In this document: in pieces, positions 31,082 to 42,375 of the stretch
How the letters are laid out: every line of letters starts with the position of its first letter
Position numbering within the stretch: the first letter of the stretch is position 1
DNA from: Ailanthus altissimus
Lineage: Eukaryota > Streptophyta > Magnoliopsida > Sapindales > Simaroubaceae
DNA: 64,000 nt
Direction of reading: 5' to 3'
Assembly (NCBI GenBank): GCA_946807835.1
Contig: CAMPEX010000001.1
Location: 3,549,001-3,613,000 of the forward strand
Translations under genes and position numbers: made by a program
Notes under the pieces: model-generated
The model's input: the letters and a program-made list of their open reading frames with translations, nothing else
What the model was told of the DNA's origin: nothing
The model's database searches: none

Positions 31082-33478
31082 TGTTGGGATTCGTGCTTAC
31101 GTGCCATTCCATTTTGTATAAATATAGTGATTGTATTTATACAATTATCATTTCTAATAAAATTGTGAATATTATTTATTATTAAATGGTAAGATGCTTA
31201 TAACTTTTCAGACATTATATGATCTGAAGGAGTTCAGATCTGGTCTAAAGGAGTTTAGATCAGTATTAAGAGTTAGCAATGCTAATAGTTATAAGCATTA
31301 AGAGTTAGTGGTACTAAGAGTTAGTAAGTTTATAAGATTTAGAAAAATCTAAGGAGTTAGAGCCTTGTCTGGAATAGGACAATGACATGAGAATATATTA
31401 GTAATGACATAGCTGTAAGGAGTTGCAGATGGTGTAAGAAAATGTCATTATGCAAGTATGTTCTCAAAAATAATGTTCCTGATCTAATTTCATCGAAATG
31501 GGTCTATCGGTGGAACCCATTAATATAGATTAGTGTATGTCTATATCTGGATGGTCCAGATGGTTAATCTTAGCAAACCATGAGCTTAGTGGAAGCTTGT
31601 ATAGAGATGTAGGTATTCAGTAAAGATTGGATATTGAACAGACTCATAAGAACTTCCAATAGACATCTCATGAAGCCGTCAATGGAAGGTCTTTCGAGTT
31701 AAGTAGTACTTGTGGTCCTTTGATCTGAGCGCTACGGTGGGCGTGTGAGTGATCCACCATACTTTAGTTCCACGCATATCAGAAACCTTTCATGGTCTGA
31801 CCGCTAAGTGTCGCTGGGTATGGTCCGATGCTCATGGAGTCCGGTGTGCGTAGATATAGATCCATCAGCTCGTATGAGTGGGCTGTATATCCTGATGCTT
31901 CAATTTTGTATTTCATAAAGTCTTGTGGCCACAAGCATAATCCTCAGAAAATATATTTCAAAGGAATAAACAATATCAGAAAAGTGTTTGTGGATATTGT
32001 TTAATGAAATACAAATTTGGAGATAAGTTCATGGTTGAGCAAATAAGTGATTTGACGATGATGATCTATATCTCTGCTCTTCAAGGATATAATTGATGGA
32101 AGGATTATACGAATATGTAATAACCTTAACTTGCATGGTCTAACACGTTGATTTGTAATATCCATAACATGTGTGTAGGACATCGTTCACGGACGTATAG
32201 AGGAGGTCTATATGATAAATCAGGTATAGACCTAGAGAGTCTCACAATATGAAATGTACTCGTTGCGCACTAGGGTTGCGGATTGGATTGAAATATTCAA
32301 TCCAATAAATTTCAGCAAAATAGAATAATTATTTAGGGATCCCTCGGGATGTACATTTGTCAAGACTTAATTACTAAGTAAATCACTTAATTAATTAACA
32401 AGGGTTGTGAATTAATAGAATATTGACAAGTGGTAAAATTTGTTCTATGATTTGATTTTACCTTTTAACCTTGTTAGTAAAAATTAATAAGGTAAAAAGT
32501 AATTATTCAAAATTGTTTTGAATAATAAAATTATATATATTATTATATTATTAGATAATATTATAATATATATAGATCATAGTATTGTATTTTAATATAA
32601 TGAGAGACCTAAATGTTGGCCATTTATTTATCCATTATAATTAAAGTAATTATATTTGTTAGGTAAAAATTAATTTAGGTGGCCATTATTCTAGTGCTTG
32701 GTTAAACTAATCATAAGTAGGAGACTAATAATAAAATTGGTGGAGCACTTAATTTTGTTTAATCAAAATGTTGAATAACAAAATTGATTAGCAAAATAAT
32801 TGAATCATTCATTCAATTTTGGGAGCAAAAACTCGGTCAAGAAAAAAAGGTAAGAGAGAGTTTTAAGTTTTATTCTTTTAAGTGTTGAAACATGTAAAAA
32901 TTTCTCTTCATCTCCTTATCTAATGAATGCCCAAAATGAATAAAAGGAAAATGGTGAAAAAGATAATTATATTAGATAAGAGTTGTCAAAATAATTATCT
33001 TGTAGAAATTGTTTCTAAGAATTATACAAGAGTTGTATGTTAAATATTTCTAATTAATACAAGAGTTATATAGAAAATATTTACTATCTCCATTTAAGAA
33101 ATAAAATTGTATTCAAAAGAGTTTGAATATATGTTGCTGAAAATTCTAAAACTAAGCTACTATTCAAGCTCCTTAATCCCACCAAAAGTTATGGACTAGA
33201 ATTGTTCAACAGATACTTCAAAGTGAGCTCTTCATATGGATTGTTGGAATACTTGAAGAATTTGTAAAGCTACCTTCATTAGGTAAATGTTTTACATATG
33301 ATTTAATATAATTGTTCATCATGTTTATAAATATATAATTGTTATAATTATGTATATATGTGATATATATATATGTTTAATTTCTTAAAATAGATGTATT
33401 TATTAACATGCTTCCGTTATATATGCTAATTTTTTAAATTACGTATATACTCGTATGTCACACACTCGATATCCAACA
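31082..33478 (+). mobile_element. Solo copia LTR (family A), plus strand, TSD TATGC/TATGA
   Basis: 2397 bp, TGTTGGGATTCGTGCTTACG...ATATCCAACA. Flanks TATGC (31077-31081) and TATGA (33479-33483) differ at one base. The uninterrupted host LTR reads GGTTTATGCTTGCGG at this point, so the right copy mutated. It sits inside an inverted LTR of its own family. The dyad array is at about 31210-31320 and a TATA-like AATATAGATTAG is near 31521. Confidence 0.92.
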
Positions 33479-34321
33479 TATGATTGCGGCCACAAGACTT
33501 TCTGAAATACAATCTCGGAGCATCAGGATATACAACCCACTCATATGAGCTGATCGATCCCATATCTACGCACACCGGACTCCATGAGCATTGGACCATA
33601 CCCAGTGACACCCAGCGGTTAGACTATGAAAGGTTTTTAACATATGTGGAACCAAAGCATGGTAGATTACTCACAAGTCCACCGTGGCGCTCAGGTCAAA
33701 GGACCACAAATACTACTCAACTCGGAAGACCTACCATTGACGGCTTTATGACTATTAGAGGTCCTCGTGAGTCTATTCAATATCCAGTCCTTACTGAATA
33801 CCTGTATCTCTATACGAGCTTCTTACTAAGCTCATGGTTTGCTAAGATTAACCATCTGGACCATCCAAATATAGACATACACTAATCTATATTAATAGAT
33901 TTCACCGATAGACCCGTATCGATGAAATTAGATTAGGAACATTGTGTTTGAGAACATACTTGCATAATGACATTTCTTAGCACCATCTGTAACTCCTTGC
34001 AGCTATGTCATTACTAATATATTCTCAGGTCATTGTCCCATTTCAAACAAGGTTCTCGCTAACTATATGAACATGCTAACTCTTAGCATCATTAACTCTT
34101 AGTATTTATAACTATTAGCGTTGCTAACTCTTATCACTGATTTAAACTCCTTTAGACCAGATCTGAACTCCTTCAGATCATACAATGTCTGAAATGTTAC
34201 AAGTATCTTACCATTTTAATTATAAATAATATTAACGATTTTATTAGAAATGATAATTGTATAAATACTATCATTATATATTTATACAAAATGGGATGGC
34301 ACATAAGCACAAATCCCAAAA

Positions 34322-34945
34322 AATTTTGCATCATCTGTATACCATGTTAGTAATTGCTAATCCTTAGCAAATAGTAGTACAACTTTATTTGCCCTGGTTT
34401 TTCCTATATTCATTAATGTAGGTCTCATGTATCACCTTCTGTGCTTTTGTAAAGTTTAGGCATCTTAAAAAATCTTCTTTAAAGCTTTTTTTTTAAAGAG
34501 GATCCTGCTCTTTATAAAATACTTCTTGGCAATCCATTTGAGCTTGTGAGTTTTTATGGAAATAGAATGTAGTATCCCTTAAAGGAGGTATTCTATGTAA
34601 GATACTCGCTAATGCTCTTAGGCCATGGCTATAAATCTTTATTCCGTATAAACCATAGCATGATAGTTTAGGCAAGTAGCTTATATAGCCTATGTTTAAT
34701 TCTTTTATCTTTGGCAGTAGTATATAGCCTTTTGCACCTTTCTGTTCAAGTTGGCTATGTGCTTTACACTGTAAACAAATTAATGTATATCATGCAATTG
34801 TTGCTACCCTTCTTGCTTATAGATGTAAAACATAATCATTCTACTAGGAGATCATTTATAGAGGTTACTTATGATTAGTGTGTAGTCCTTGAGGATATTA
34901 AAGCATAGAGTTTTGCTTAGTTTATGTATGGCTTGCTTACTGGGT
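34322..34945 (-). pseudogene. Tat/Ogre-like pre-integrase and zinc-finger region
   Basis: On the minus strand from about 34700, LPKLSCYGLYG and SHGLRALASILHRI (34680-34580) correspond to the LP.LRC and NH.G.RALA..L segment of Ty3 integrase N-termini. DTTFYFHKNSQAQMDCQEV follows. The HHCC zinc finger is not intact. It continues at 27900 after the copia LTR insertion. Confidence 0.55.
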
Positions 34946-34949
34946 TCTT

Positions 34950-35440
34950 ACTAGTCGGTTGCAATGGCTTGAGTCGTGTTTAACTTTTTAGCTTGTGAAA
35001 GGAAAAAAATACCAAATATTTTGATTTAATGCAAATTGATTCATTAGCTAGGTCCATTTTAGCCTTCAGAATAGCTAAGGCATCTATGTGCTTATTCTTT
35101 GCCTATATGAAGTGTTCTACTATAGCCTTTTAGAATGTGGCTAGTAGCTACCAGACCATAGTTTTGTATGGCAAGAAAGTTGGTTCTTATGCAAAAAATT
35201 CACAATTGATATGTTGGATTATAAGATTTGAATTCCCAATTAAATTATTTTTTCATGTTCATTCTCAAGGCAGTGAATATGGCTATGATGGCTGCCTGAT
35301 ACTCTACTATGTTGTTAGTACAAGCAAAATTAAGCTAAATTGAAAAGGTGGACGACTTACTTTTTAGGTTGATAATTGCAAAGATAGTAGTAGTTAAATA
35401 ATCAAAGCAGAGCTCTAACCAATCTTTTTTCTTAATTTGT
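34950..35440 (-). pseudogene. Tat/Ogre-like RNase H remnant
   Basis: The minus-strand word TNNIVEYQAAIIAIFTALRMNM at about 35320-35250 is the Ty3 RNase H segment with the catalytic Glu region (usually TNN.AEYEA...GL..A). Frames are broken on both sides. RT lies upstream at 42.4-43.3 kb beyond the 35807-42370 insertion. Confidence 0.7.
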
Positions 35441-35801
35441 AGCACATACTTGTTTAGGCAAATCCCCCGATATTTCTTTTGATAGGCATTTTTCTTACTT
35501 TGTAGAAAATACTATAATTATATCAATTACGACCTAACCCTTATTACACTAAGAATAACACAATTTATGTCAATTCTATAAGGATTAGAAGCTTACATGC
35601 TAGCTTGCCAGACAATGCCAATCTGAGCATCAAATATTAGATAAGGATTAAATGTTTCCTTTAGATCGAGTGAGTGTGCCAAGAAGTAGTGCCTTAGCCT
35701 TGGTGAAGCATATACAAGGGTGAGACATATATGCTTTAGCTTGGAATATTTTACTTTTGCCCTAGATAATTTTTAGTTGACATAGTAGATAAGGTATTCT
35801 T
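35441..35801 (-). other. Tat-like pol linker, degraded
   Basis: Sequence between the RT and RNase H parts of the minus-strand element. No motif is recognisable. It is cut at 35801 by the copia insertion. Confidence 0.35.
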
Positions 35802-37189
35802 ATTTCTGTTAGGGTCGGTGCTTACATGCCATCTCTGAATGTACATATACTTGTATATTTATACAAGTGTAACATTACAGACATTGTACGATCTGAAAGA
35901 GTTTAGATCAGATCTAAAAGAGTTTAGATAAGGGTTCATGGTTAGCCATGCTGAGAGATATAAATGCTAAATGTTAGCACAACTAAGGGTTAGCTAGTTA
36001 TAATACTCAGCATATCTAAGAGTTGGAGCCTTGTTTGTAATGAGACATAGACCTGGAAATATACTAGTAACTGTATAGTTACAAAGTTACAATTGGGTGC
36101 TAGGAAATGCAAGTTGCGTAAATATGTTCTCGAATAATTGTCCCTGATCTATTTCTGTCGATACGGGTCTGTCGGTGGATACCTTTATATATAGATCAAC
36201 ATATGTCGTACCTATAGGGTATAGATGGTCGTTCCTAGCAAACTGTGAGCTTGGAGCTTATATTGACATATGGGTATCCAGTTAGGACTGGATATAGGAT
36301 AGACTTATGAGGGCCTCCGATAGACATCCTATATAAGCCGTCAATGGAGAGTCTTCTCGAGTTGAGTAGCATACGTGATCCTTTGACCTAAGGGCCACGG
36401 TGGACTTGTAAGTGATCCACCATACTTTATTCCACACATGTCACAGACCTTTCATGGTGTTATTGCTGGGTATGGTTTGATGCTTATGGAGTTCAGTGTG
36501 TACAGATATAGGATTCGTAAGCTCGTATAGGGAGTTCGATATTCAGATGCTTCGAGATTGTATCTCGAAAAGTCTTATAGCCACAAGCATTAATCTCAGG
36601 AAAGAGTTCTGCCAGGGTGGAACAATATAGCAAAAGAGTTTGCACATATTGTTCAATGAAATATAAGTCTGGAGATAAGACATGGATGAACACTATGGGA
36701 TTTGACGGTGATAATCTATATCCCTGCGCATCTAGGATATCATGACGGAAGGACTATATGTATGCGTTGTAACCTCAGCTTGCATGGTTCAACGCGCTAA
36801 TTTGTAATATCCATGATGTGTGCGTGGGGCATTGCTCACGGACTCATGGAATAGTTTCATTTGACGAATCGAGCGTAGGACCTAGGGAGTCCTGCGATAT
36901 GGAGTGTACTCATTGTGCACTAGGGCAGCGTGCCAGATTAAATGTTTAATACAGCAGTATTCAGCACTACTACAGGAATACGTGCGTGTCTGTATTTAAA
37001 TGTTAAATACAATAATTAGTTAATAATTGTTATTTACTAATTGTACAATGACACGTGGCGCATTGTGAACCCTCTGTTGAATTTACCCAAGTGTGGGTTT
37101 GGTAAGACCCATTAAGGGGTAAACTTAGTAACTATTTATAAGAGGCAAAATGGTCATTTCATACTTTGATTATTTAATGGTTAAATAAT

Positions 37190-37400
37190 CAAAATATTTC
37201 TCTTATTATATTATATAATATATTATTATATTATATTATTATATTATATATTATTATATTATATAATATTTTATTATAAGATATTATATATATAATAATA
37301 TTATATTTTGGGTGCCAAATAGTTGGCACCCATTAGTATTATTTTATTATTATTATTATATATATTATATTAATATTTTATTATATATATATAAAGAGAA
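37190..37400. repeat. TTATATTA/ATATAAT low-complexity tract
   Basis: Almost pure A/T with repeated TATTATATTA words, able to fold back on itself. It is interrupted once by GGGTGCCAAATAGTTGGCACCC, whose GGGTGCCAA and TTGGCACCC arms pair. The family A LTRs have a shorter tract at the same place (about 32520-32580 and 60990-61040). Confidence 0.75.
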
Positions 37401-37520
37401 AGAGAGAAAAAATGTTAATTAGTGTGTGAATTTTGGCCATTTGGCAGAGAGAAGGAGAAGAAAGAAACGGAGAGGAAGAAGAGAAAAAAGAAGAAGAAAG
37501 AAAAAAAGGGGAAAATGAAA
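37396..37520 (+). repeat. Purine-rich (GAA/GAG) tract
   Basis: A long run of AGAGAAAGAGAG, GGAAGAAGAG and AAGAAGAAAG words in the LTR downstream of the AT tract. The frame at 37433-37645 and the opposite one at 37381-37581 are low-complexity artefacts. Confidence 0.7.
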
Positions 37521-37895
37521 TTATTTCATTTTTCTCTATGCTTCTAATTGAAGCAATAGTAAATTGCTTCAAATTCTCCATTTTTTATCATTTTAGAGAA
37601 AATGATGAAAAACACACACCGGCCATTTTGGAGATTAAGAGTTAATCCCGGGTTGAACATAGGGCTGTTGTTCTAACTCACCAAGTCCACCGTGTTGGTG
37701 ACTAGAACTACCAGCGAGTTGGTCTCTATGCGGACTCTGAGAAAATACGTGTATAACGTTACACGTTTTGGTAAGTTCTCTATCCTATAAATATATTAAT
37801 GTGATTAATATATTTTATTTATTATAAATTTTACGCTTCTGTCAGACTTAAATATGTATTTGATATATATTTAGGCAATAGATACAATTGCGCCA

Positions 37896-39075
37896 TCTCT
37901 CACTTACTCTAGTGCCATTTCTGATAGCATCTCATACACATGGACTCTACATGTTTCATAAACACTTTAAGAGTCTTAGCCTTTAAATAATGAGTCCGCT
38001 AAATTATTTATAGAGCATTTCTATAAATAATCACATTTGCTTTAGTCAAGATCCCTCTAGTTATGTGAGACTCATCTCAATATAATTAGAGTTCTAGTGT
38101 TCTCTTGGCACTTTGGCTTATACTATGGCATTGTTTTATCGCGAACTTATGGGATAGAATCCATCTGTCTTGGAATTCTTCTAAGGCCAACGATAAACCT
38201 ACGAATCCTCACTGCCACTTCCGCTCCCCCAATCTGATAAATTAGCAATGAATTCCAGTTTGTTGCTATTCCAGTTCCCTTATTACTAATGAGAATGAGC
38301 ACATTCCCAGATGTAGACTCTCTATCATTTAAGTTAAGCTAAAAGTATGACTTCATGCTTCTTCTCAATTGTAAGTTACTTTCTCTATATTTGAGAAACT
38401 TATCCTTTGTACCCTCAAGGTACCTCAGGATATGTTTGACTACCATTAAATGGCAGTCACCTGAATCAGACTAGACTCGGCTTGTAACTCTTATAGCCAA
38501 ACTGATCTCAGGTCTCAAAAATATCATAGTATACATCAATCCTTAAAGAGCCGATGTATCTGGTGTGTTAGACACTCTAACTCTCTCATCTTTCATTTGA
38601 AGAGACACTTTCCTCGAAAGATGAACACTAGGTCTATGGATGTGAAATGATTTGGGAGAGTCATATCAGCTTCCTAGCTCTATCTTTATAAAGCTTTATA
38701 CCTAGTATAAAGAAAGCCTCTCCTAAATCCTTTATGGAGAAATTCTTACGAGTTACTTTTGACCAATTATAACATACTAACATTATTCCTAATGACCAGT
38801 ATGTCATCAACAAAGAGCATCAAGAAGACTATTATGCTCTCACTGACCTATCATGCACATTAGATTAGAAGTTTGGCTAGATGTAAAACCTTCAAGCTGT
38901 TCAATGAATATCTCTTACTCGAGGTATCCATTCCGAAATGCCTTCCTTATATCTATCTGCCAAACTTCAAAGTCATAATATGTTGCAAGAGCCAATAAAA
39001 TATTAATCGACTTTAAAATTAATATTGGTTCAAAGGTTTTCTCTTAATGATGCCAGATCAGTGAGGATTACCTTT
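37896..39075 (-). pseudogene. Copia RT and RNase H remnants, minus strand
   Basis: On the minus strand RT starts near 39060 with TFEPILILKSI and LALATYYDFEVWQIDI (the usual FSPVAMLKSIRILLAIA..YEIWQMDV area). The catalytic box FVDDILV is at 38814-38794. Then come YILGIKLY near 38710 and, in the RNase H part, words matching 45880-46395 of another copy: the region before ADPLTKA at about 38000 and ESMCMRCYQKWH-like text near 37930. Stops and frameshifts throughout. The element end, with a remnant polypurine tract, is at about 37896-37910. Confidence 0.8.
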
Positions 39076-40915
39076 CTAAAACCAATACAGAGCCTAGAAG
39101 GTCTCTACCTTCCATCTAGCTCCCACTACCTCTTTGTAAACCCTTTACAACCAATGAGTACAATTCTCACAGGTAGCTTAACCAAGTCCCAGACTTGATT
39201 CTGATACATATAGTCAATGTTGTTTTCATAGCTTCTTGTTACTCCTCGAATCGATGTCCAACATCAACTCCCTATAGGTCAAGGATGATTTTCTTTTATC
39301 AAGAAAACTCTAAGTTCACCTTCAAGCATCAACCATACCTAAAGGTTGACTTAGACATCATTTCTGACCTTTTTAGAGAGTGTGCTAAAAGGCCACTGCT
39401 TAATTAAGCCTGAGTTCCCATCCTTAGTTTATTGATTTCTAGATTGACTTCATCAAGTTCAATCTTTCTATGATTCTTATGATCCATAAGAAACTCTTTC
39501 TCTAGAATATTGGTAAACTAAGAAATGAACACACTTCAATTCTCTGAATCATAGAATTAATATCTTATTGTATTAACAGGATACACAATGAACCTATACA
39601 TAAACCTCTTAGGTGCTGTTTTATCCTGTTGAGTAACTTTTACAAAATAAGATACTGTACTGTGTAACTCTTATGTAAGCAAGACAGCTCCAAGTCTTAA
39701 CTTATTTAAGATATGACTTTCTTCCTTTATGTATCGCATACCGAATGAAAGGAACAGCTTCTGATGAAACTTTCTTAATAAACAGCTGTCTTTGGAGCAT
39801 ATTCTCATAGATGTAGATCAGTAACATTCATTATCGATCGGACCATATCTAATAAAGTCTGATTCCTCATCTTTAAAATATCTTTATATTGTGGATTACT
39901 CGAAGGACTGTAATGAGTGAGAATCTAATTCTTCCTTAAACAAACGAAAATTTTGCTGTTGATGTATTCATTTCCTCGATCTAATCGAAGGGATGTGATG
40001 TACATTCTGGTATGTTTGATCATCTCTGCAAATATATTATTCATAAACTGGTTAAGTCTTTATGGTCAAATTAGAAATCCAACCATCCTTAACCAGACAG
40101 ATAAGCGTCTCACGCTTATATGACCTAACTTACATGCCACAGCTCCGTATCATTTAAGGATTCTGATCTACAAACATTTTCAATTGTATATGATATCCAT
40201 TTATTAACTGACATTCAGCTAATAAAGTATTATACTAATTATGCAATATAACAGTTGTATTGCATACCAGAAGTAAGTCAAGCTGCCCAACAACTTGGAC
40301 CCATAAGGAATCACTATTTTCTACTCTCAACTTTACTTCTACAAGCTGTTACATTGTAGTCTCTCTCAATCCCTACAACATAATACAGATTTGATAGGGA
40401 CGTGCGGTATCTCATACCTAGCTTGAGCTGGTATCAAATGTCCTAGAAATGTCTATGTATGTCAGACACAAATCTATGGGAGTCTTCTTGACAATTATAA
40501 GCATTGAAGGTCAGAGGAATTTCCAATACCCAACCTTACTGTATTGAAACACTTTCCATCTACACGCTCTCTTGTTGATCTTTGGATAAATATTGCCTCT
40601 GAGGATTTATCCTGGGTATCTACCTTATCTTCATCTCCTCACACATCTGATCTTACCAGAAATACTTGGGGTAAAAGGTGAGGCACCCTAAGCAAAGAGG
40701 GTCACACTCTCTCTATTCTATCATTTAGAGAGGTGATATCAGAATTACCTTACGGTAAACTCTAATCAACAATAAATCCAAAATTTTTTAAATCCAGAAC
40801 ATTTAAGAGATTCATCCACCAGTTATAGTAATTCCTAGTACCTTAGAGTTAGACTCCATCAACTATGCACACCAACTGGTTCATAGTGCCATTATTCTTA
40901 ACGGGCCAAAATAAC
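39076..40915 (-). pseudogene. Copia gag tail, protease and integrase remnants, minus strand
   Basis: Minus-strand words include FLMDHKNHRKIELDEVN near 39490-39440 (linker before RT), and HTRMYITSLRLDRGNEYI near 40010-39960, which is the integrase core segment normally LRSDRGGEY. A zinc-knuckle-like and Lys-rich part lies near 40680-40560. Most of gag is missing, because the leader begins at about 40915. The content is too broken for domain limits. Confidence 0.6.
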
Positions 40916-41113
40916 GGTAGATGTAAGCGGAATAGTTATTAAATCACTAATATAATATTTTAAATCATGGGTATACTAATTATACATTTTTGATTTAAAA
41001 TGCCCTTCCACTACTTTACATAATCCTGATAATCTCTCGAATGGGAAGACAATAGTTTAAACTCTTTTAAACTATACAGCAGGAAGTAGATCTCATTAAA
41101 ATTTACTCGGGCC

Positions 41114-41407
41114 TCACGTTGTAGCAATATTGGCCTTTGTAAACCCAACAGATAGTTAACACTTGTCAATTGCATCTCATGCAACTCTTACCACTTGATC
41201 CTAAATACACCTTATCCTCACGCTGTTGCAATATTGGATAAGTGTATTCCAGATTAACTTGTCAATGATCAAATATATGCTACCGATACTACATTCACGC
41301 TGTAGCAATATTGGACAATACTTTCGTATATATTTGCCTCATCTCATATTTAACCAGTATAGTACAAGCTCAACTGACCAAGTCCCCCACACTGTAGCAA
41401 TATTGGG
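41114..41407 (-). repeat. Four-copy leader motif, minus strand
   Basis: Plus-strand occurrences CACG(T/C)TGTAGCAATATTGG start at 41114, 41218, 41296 and 41388, i.e. spacings 104, 78 and 92. The plus-strand leader at 49332-49623 has the same motif with spacings 92, 75 and 103 in the mirrored order. Confidence 0.8.
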
Positions 41408-41819
41408 AAAAGGCCAACGTGACTCGTCTAACACTGTATTGACAAGACGGATCAGAATAAAACATTATCTCATAATGTAATATTCTTCAATCTGATTAAG
41501 AGAGATTTTTATATCCTATGGTCTCCATACTCCTAGGAAGAGTGATTCTTAATTAATTAATTTTTCTATGCAAGCATAACTAACCCCTATCAGTGGGGCT
41601 CCCATTGTGGGTAACAGCACAGAAAAGTTAATTCTGGTTCAACTATGCACACCGATAACTCTTATCACTGCATCTCATAAATCCCGATTTATAATGTAGA
41701 CTAATAACTTTTATCACTACATCTCATAAATCTACACATGCAAATTTTTTTTTGAAACACTGTTCAAAATTAATGTAGTTGTGAACAGTAAAACAATATT
41801 GTTCATTTGTTATTGTTTG

Positions 41820-42150
41820 AGTGAACAGTGCACTGCCAAGGCACCAACTGTCACCGCTGCAGTGCTAGGTGGTCAAACCCCAGCGTGGGTTCGAATTCTC
41901 ATCACTGCAGTGCTGGGAGGTCAAACCTCCAGTGTTGCGGCACTCGCGTGTCTTCGTTGCAACGCTGAAAGGTCATACCTGGGGTGTAAATTCCAGAAAC
42001 TCAGCGCCCAGCGCAGGCTCGCCAACTCCCTAGTGTTGGGAGAAGGAAATCCCAGCGCCGCGGTGCCAGATCTTTAGCGCGGCACCCAGCGCTGTAGTGC
42101 TAAGAGGTCGAACCCCCAGCACTGTAGCGCTAGCCCCCTGGCACTGCAAC
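41820..42150 (-). repeat. GC-rich word array in copia leader
   Basis: Repeated GCAGTGCT(A/G)G(G/A)(T/A)GGTCAAACC and CCAGCG(C/T) words, for example GGTCAAACCCCAGCGTGGG at 41870, GTGTTGCGGCACTCGCG at 41932, CCAGCGCCGCGGTGCC at 42052 and CCAGCACTGTAGCGCTAG at 42116. They resemble the word arrays of the Ty3 LTRs although this is a copia element. GTGAACAGT lies just beside it at 41780 and 41821. Confidence 0.7.
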
Positions 42151-42258
42151 AGCCAGTACTTCCCCTTTGGCATACTCATTTCAACACTTGAAATGCACCA
42201 TTTGCACTGAGTCTTTTACATCCATTCACTCAAACCACACCTAAATATGCCTTAAATG

Positions 42259-42270
42259 GCTCTGATACCA
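42259..42270 (-). other. Copia primer-binding site (tRNA-Met), minus strand
   Basis: GCTCTGATACCA is the exact reverse complement of TGGTATCAGAGC, the initiator tRNA-Met site. Three bases separate it from the minus-strand LTR end at 42274, which fixes the orientation of the interior. Confidence 0.9.
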
Positions 42271-42273
42271 TTT

Positions 42274-42370
42274 TGTTGGCGGATGATCTAAGACACATGG
42301 GTGTATACATGTGCAATTGTGTCTATTACCTAAATACATACACCCATGTGTCTTATATCCTCTGCCAATA
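42274..42370. repeat. LTR-end inverted repeat closing the inverted copia insertion
   Basis: Arms 42274-42306 (TGTTGGCGGATGATCTAAGAC...) and 42338-42370 (...GTCTTATATCCTCTGCCAATA) are inverted copies of one LTR end, about 85% alike over 33 bp, with a 31-nt centre holding CAATTGTGTCTATTACC. The left arm is the minus-strand LTR end next to the PBS; the right arm is a plus-strand LTR end next to the ATTTC duplication. Confidence 0.75.
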
Positions 42371-42375
42371 ATTTC

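Larger units (their letters stand above)
27906..34321 (-). mobile_element. Copia LTR (family A), minus strand, twice interrupted
   Basis: Pieces 27906-28408, 29864-31081 and 33484-34321 join into one minus-strand LTR of about 2.55 kb, starting TGTTGGGATATCAAGTGTGTG (reverse of the LTR end) and ending GCACAAATCCCA (reverse of the LTR start). No internal region is present, so it is a solo LTR. The flanks GTTTT (27901-27905) and AATTT or ATTTT (34322-34327) make only an imperfect duplication. It interrupts the Tat-like integrase. The 133-codon frame at 33484-33885 is an antisense LTR frame. Confidence 0.85.
35807..37890 (+). repeat. Copia LTR (family B), plus strand, lacking its last ~40 bp
   Basis: Contains the dyad array near 35890-36020, a TATA-like TTATATATAGATC at 36184, the conserved block near 36390-36530, an AT microsatellite (37190-37400) and a purine tract (37396-37520). 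It stops at CAATTGCG, where the inverted interior begins. Similarity to family A and C LTRs is clear over most of its length. Confidence 0.82.
40916..42258 (-). other. Copia leader, minus strand, with motif array and GC words
   Basis: Matches the plus-strand leader at 48715-49855. It carries the four-copy CCAATATTGCTACAGCGTG motif (reverse complements at 41114, 41218, 41296 and 41388) and, nearer the LTR, GC words at 41820-42150. Not translated at useful length; the 98-codon frame at 41781-42077 is produced by the GC words. Confidence 0.75.
35807..42370 (+). mobile_element. Copia insertion with inverted interior, TSD ATTTC
   Basis: The outer ends are those of one plus-strand copia element: LTR start TGTTAGGGTCGGTGCTTAC at 35807 and an LTR-end-like tail CATACACCCATGTGTCTT...GCCAATA finishing at 42370. 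ATTTC flanks both ends (35802-35806 and 42371-42375). Between them the entire internal region lies on the minus strand: remnant of the PPT at 37896, RNase H, RT, integrase, leader, then PBS at 42270 and an LTR end at 42274. Internal inversion either preceded integration (self-integration of the cDNA) or followed it. The second LTR body is missing. Confidence 0.75.

Noticed and set aside
33484..33885. 133-codon plus-strand frame
   Set aside because: It is the same antisense LTR frame, seen because this LTR is inverted.
41781..42077. 98-codon frame with Ala/Cys-rich text
   Set aside because: It is generated by GC words of the copia leader; there is no counterpart in the other leaders.
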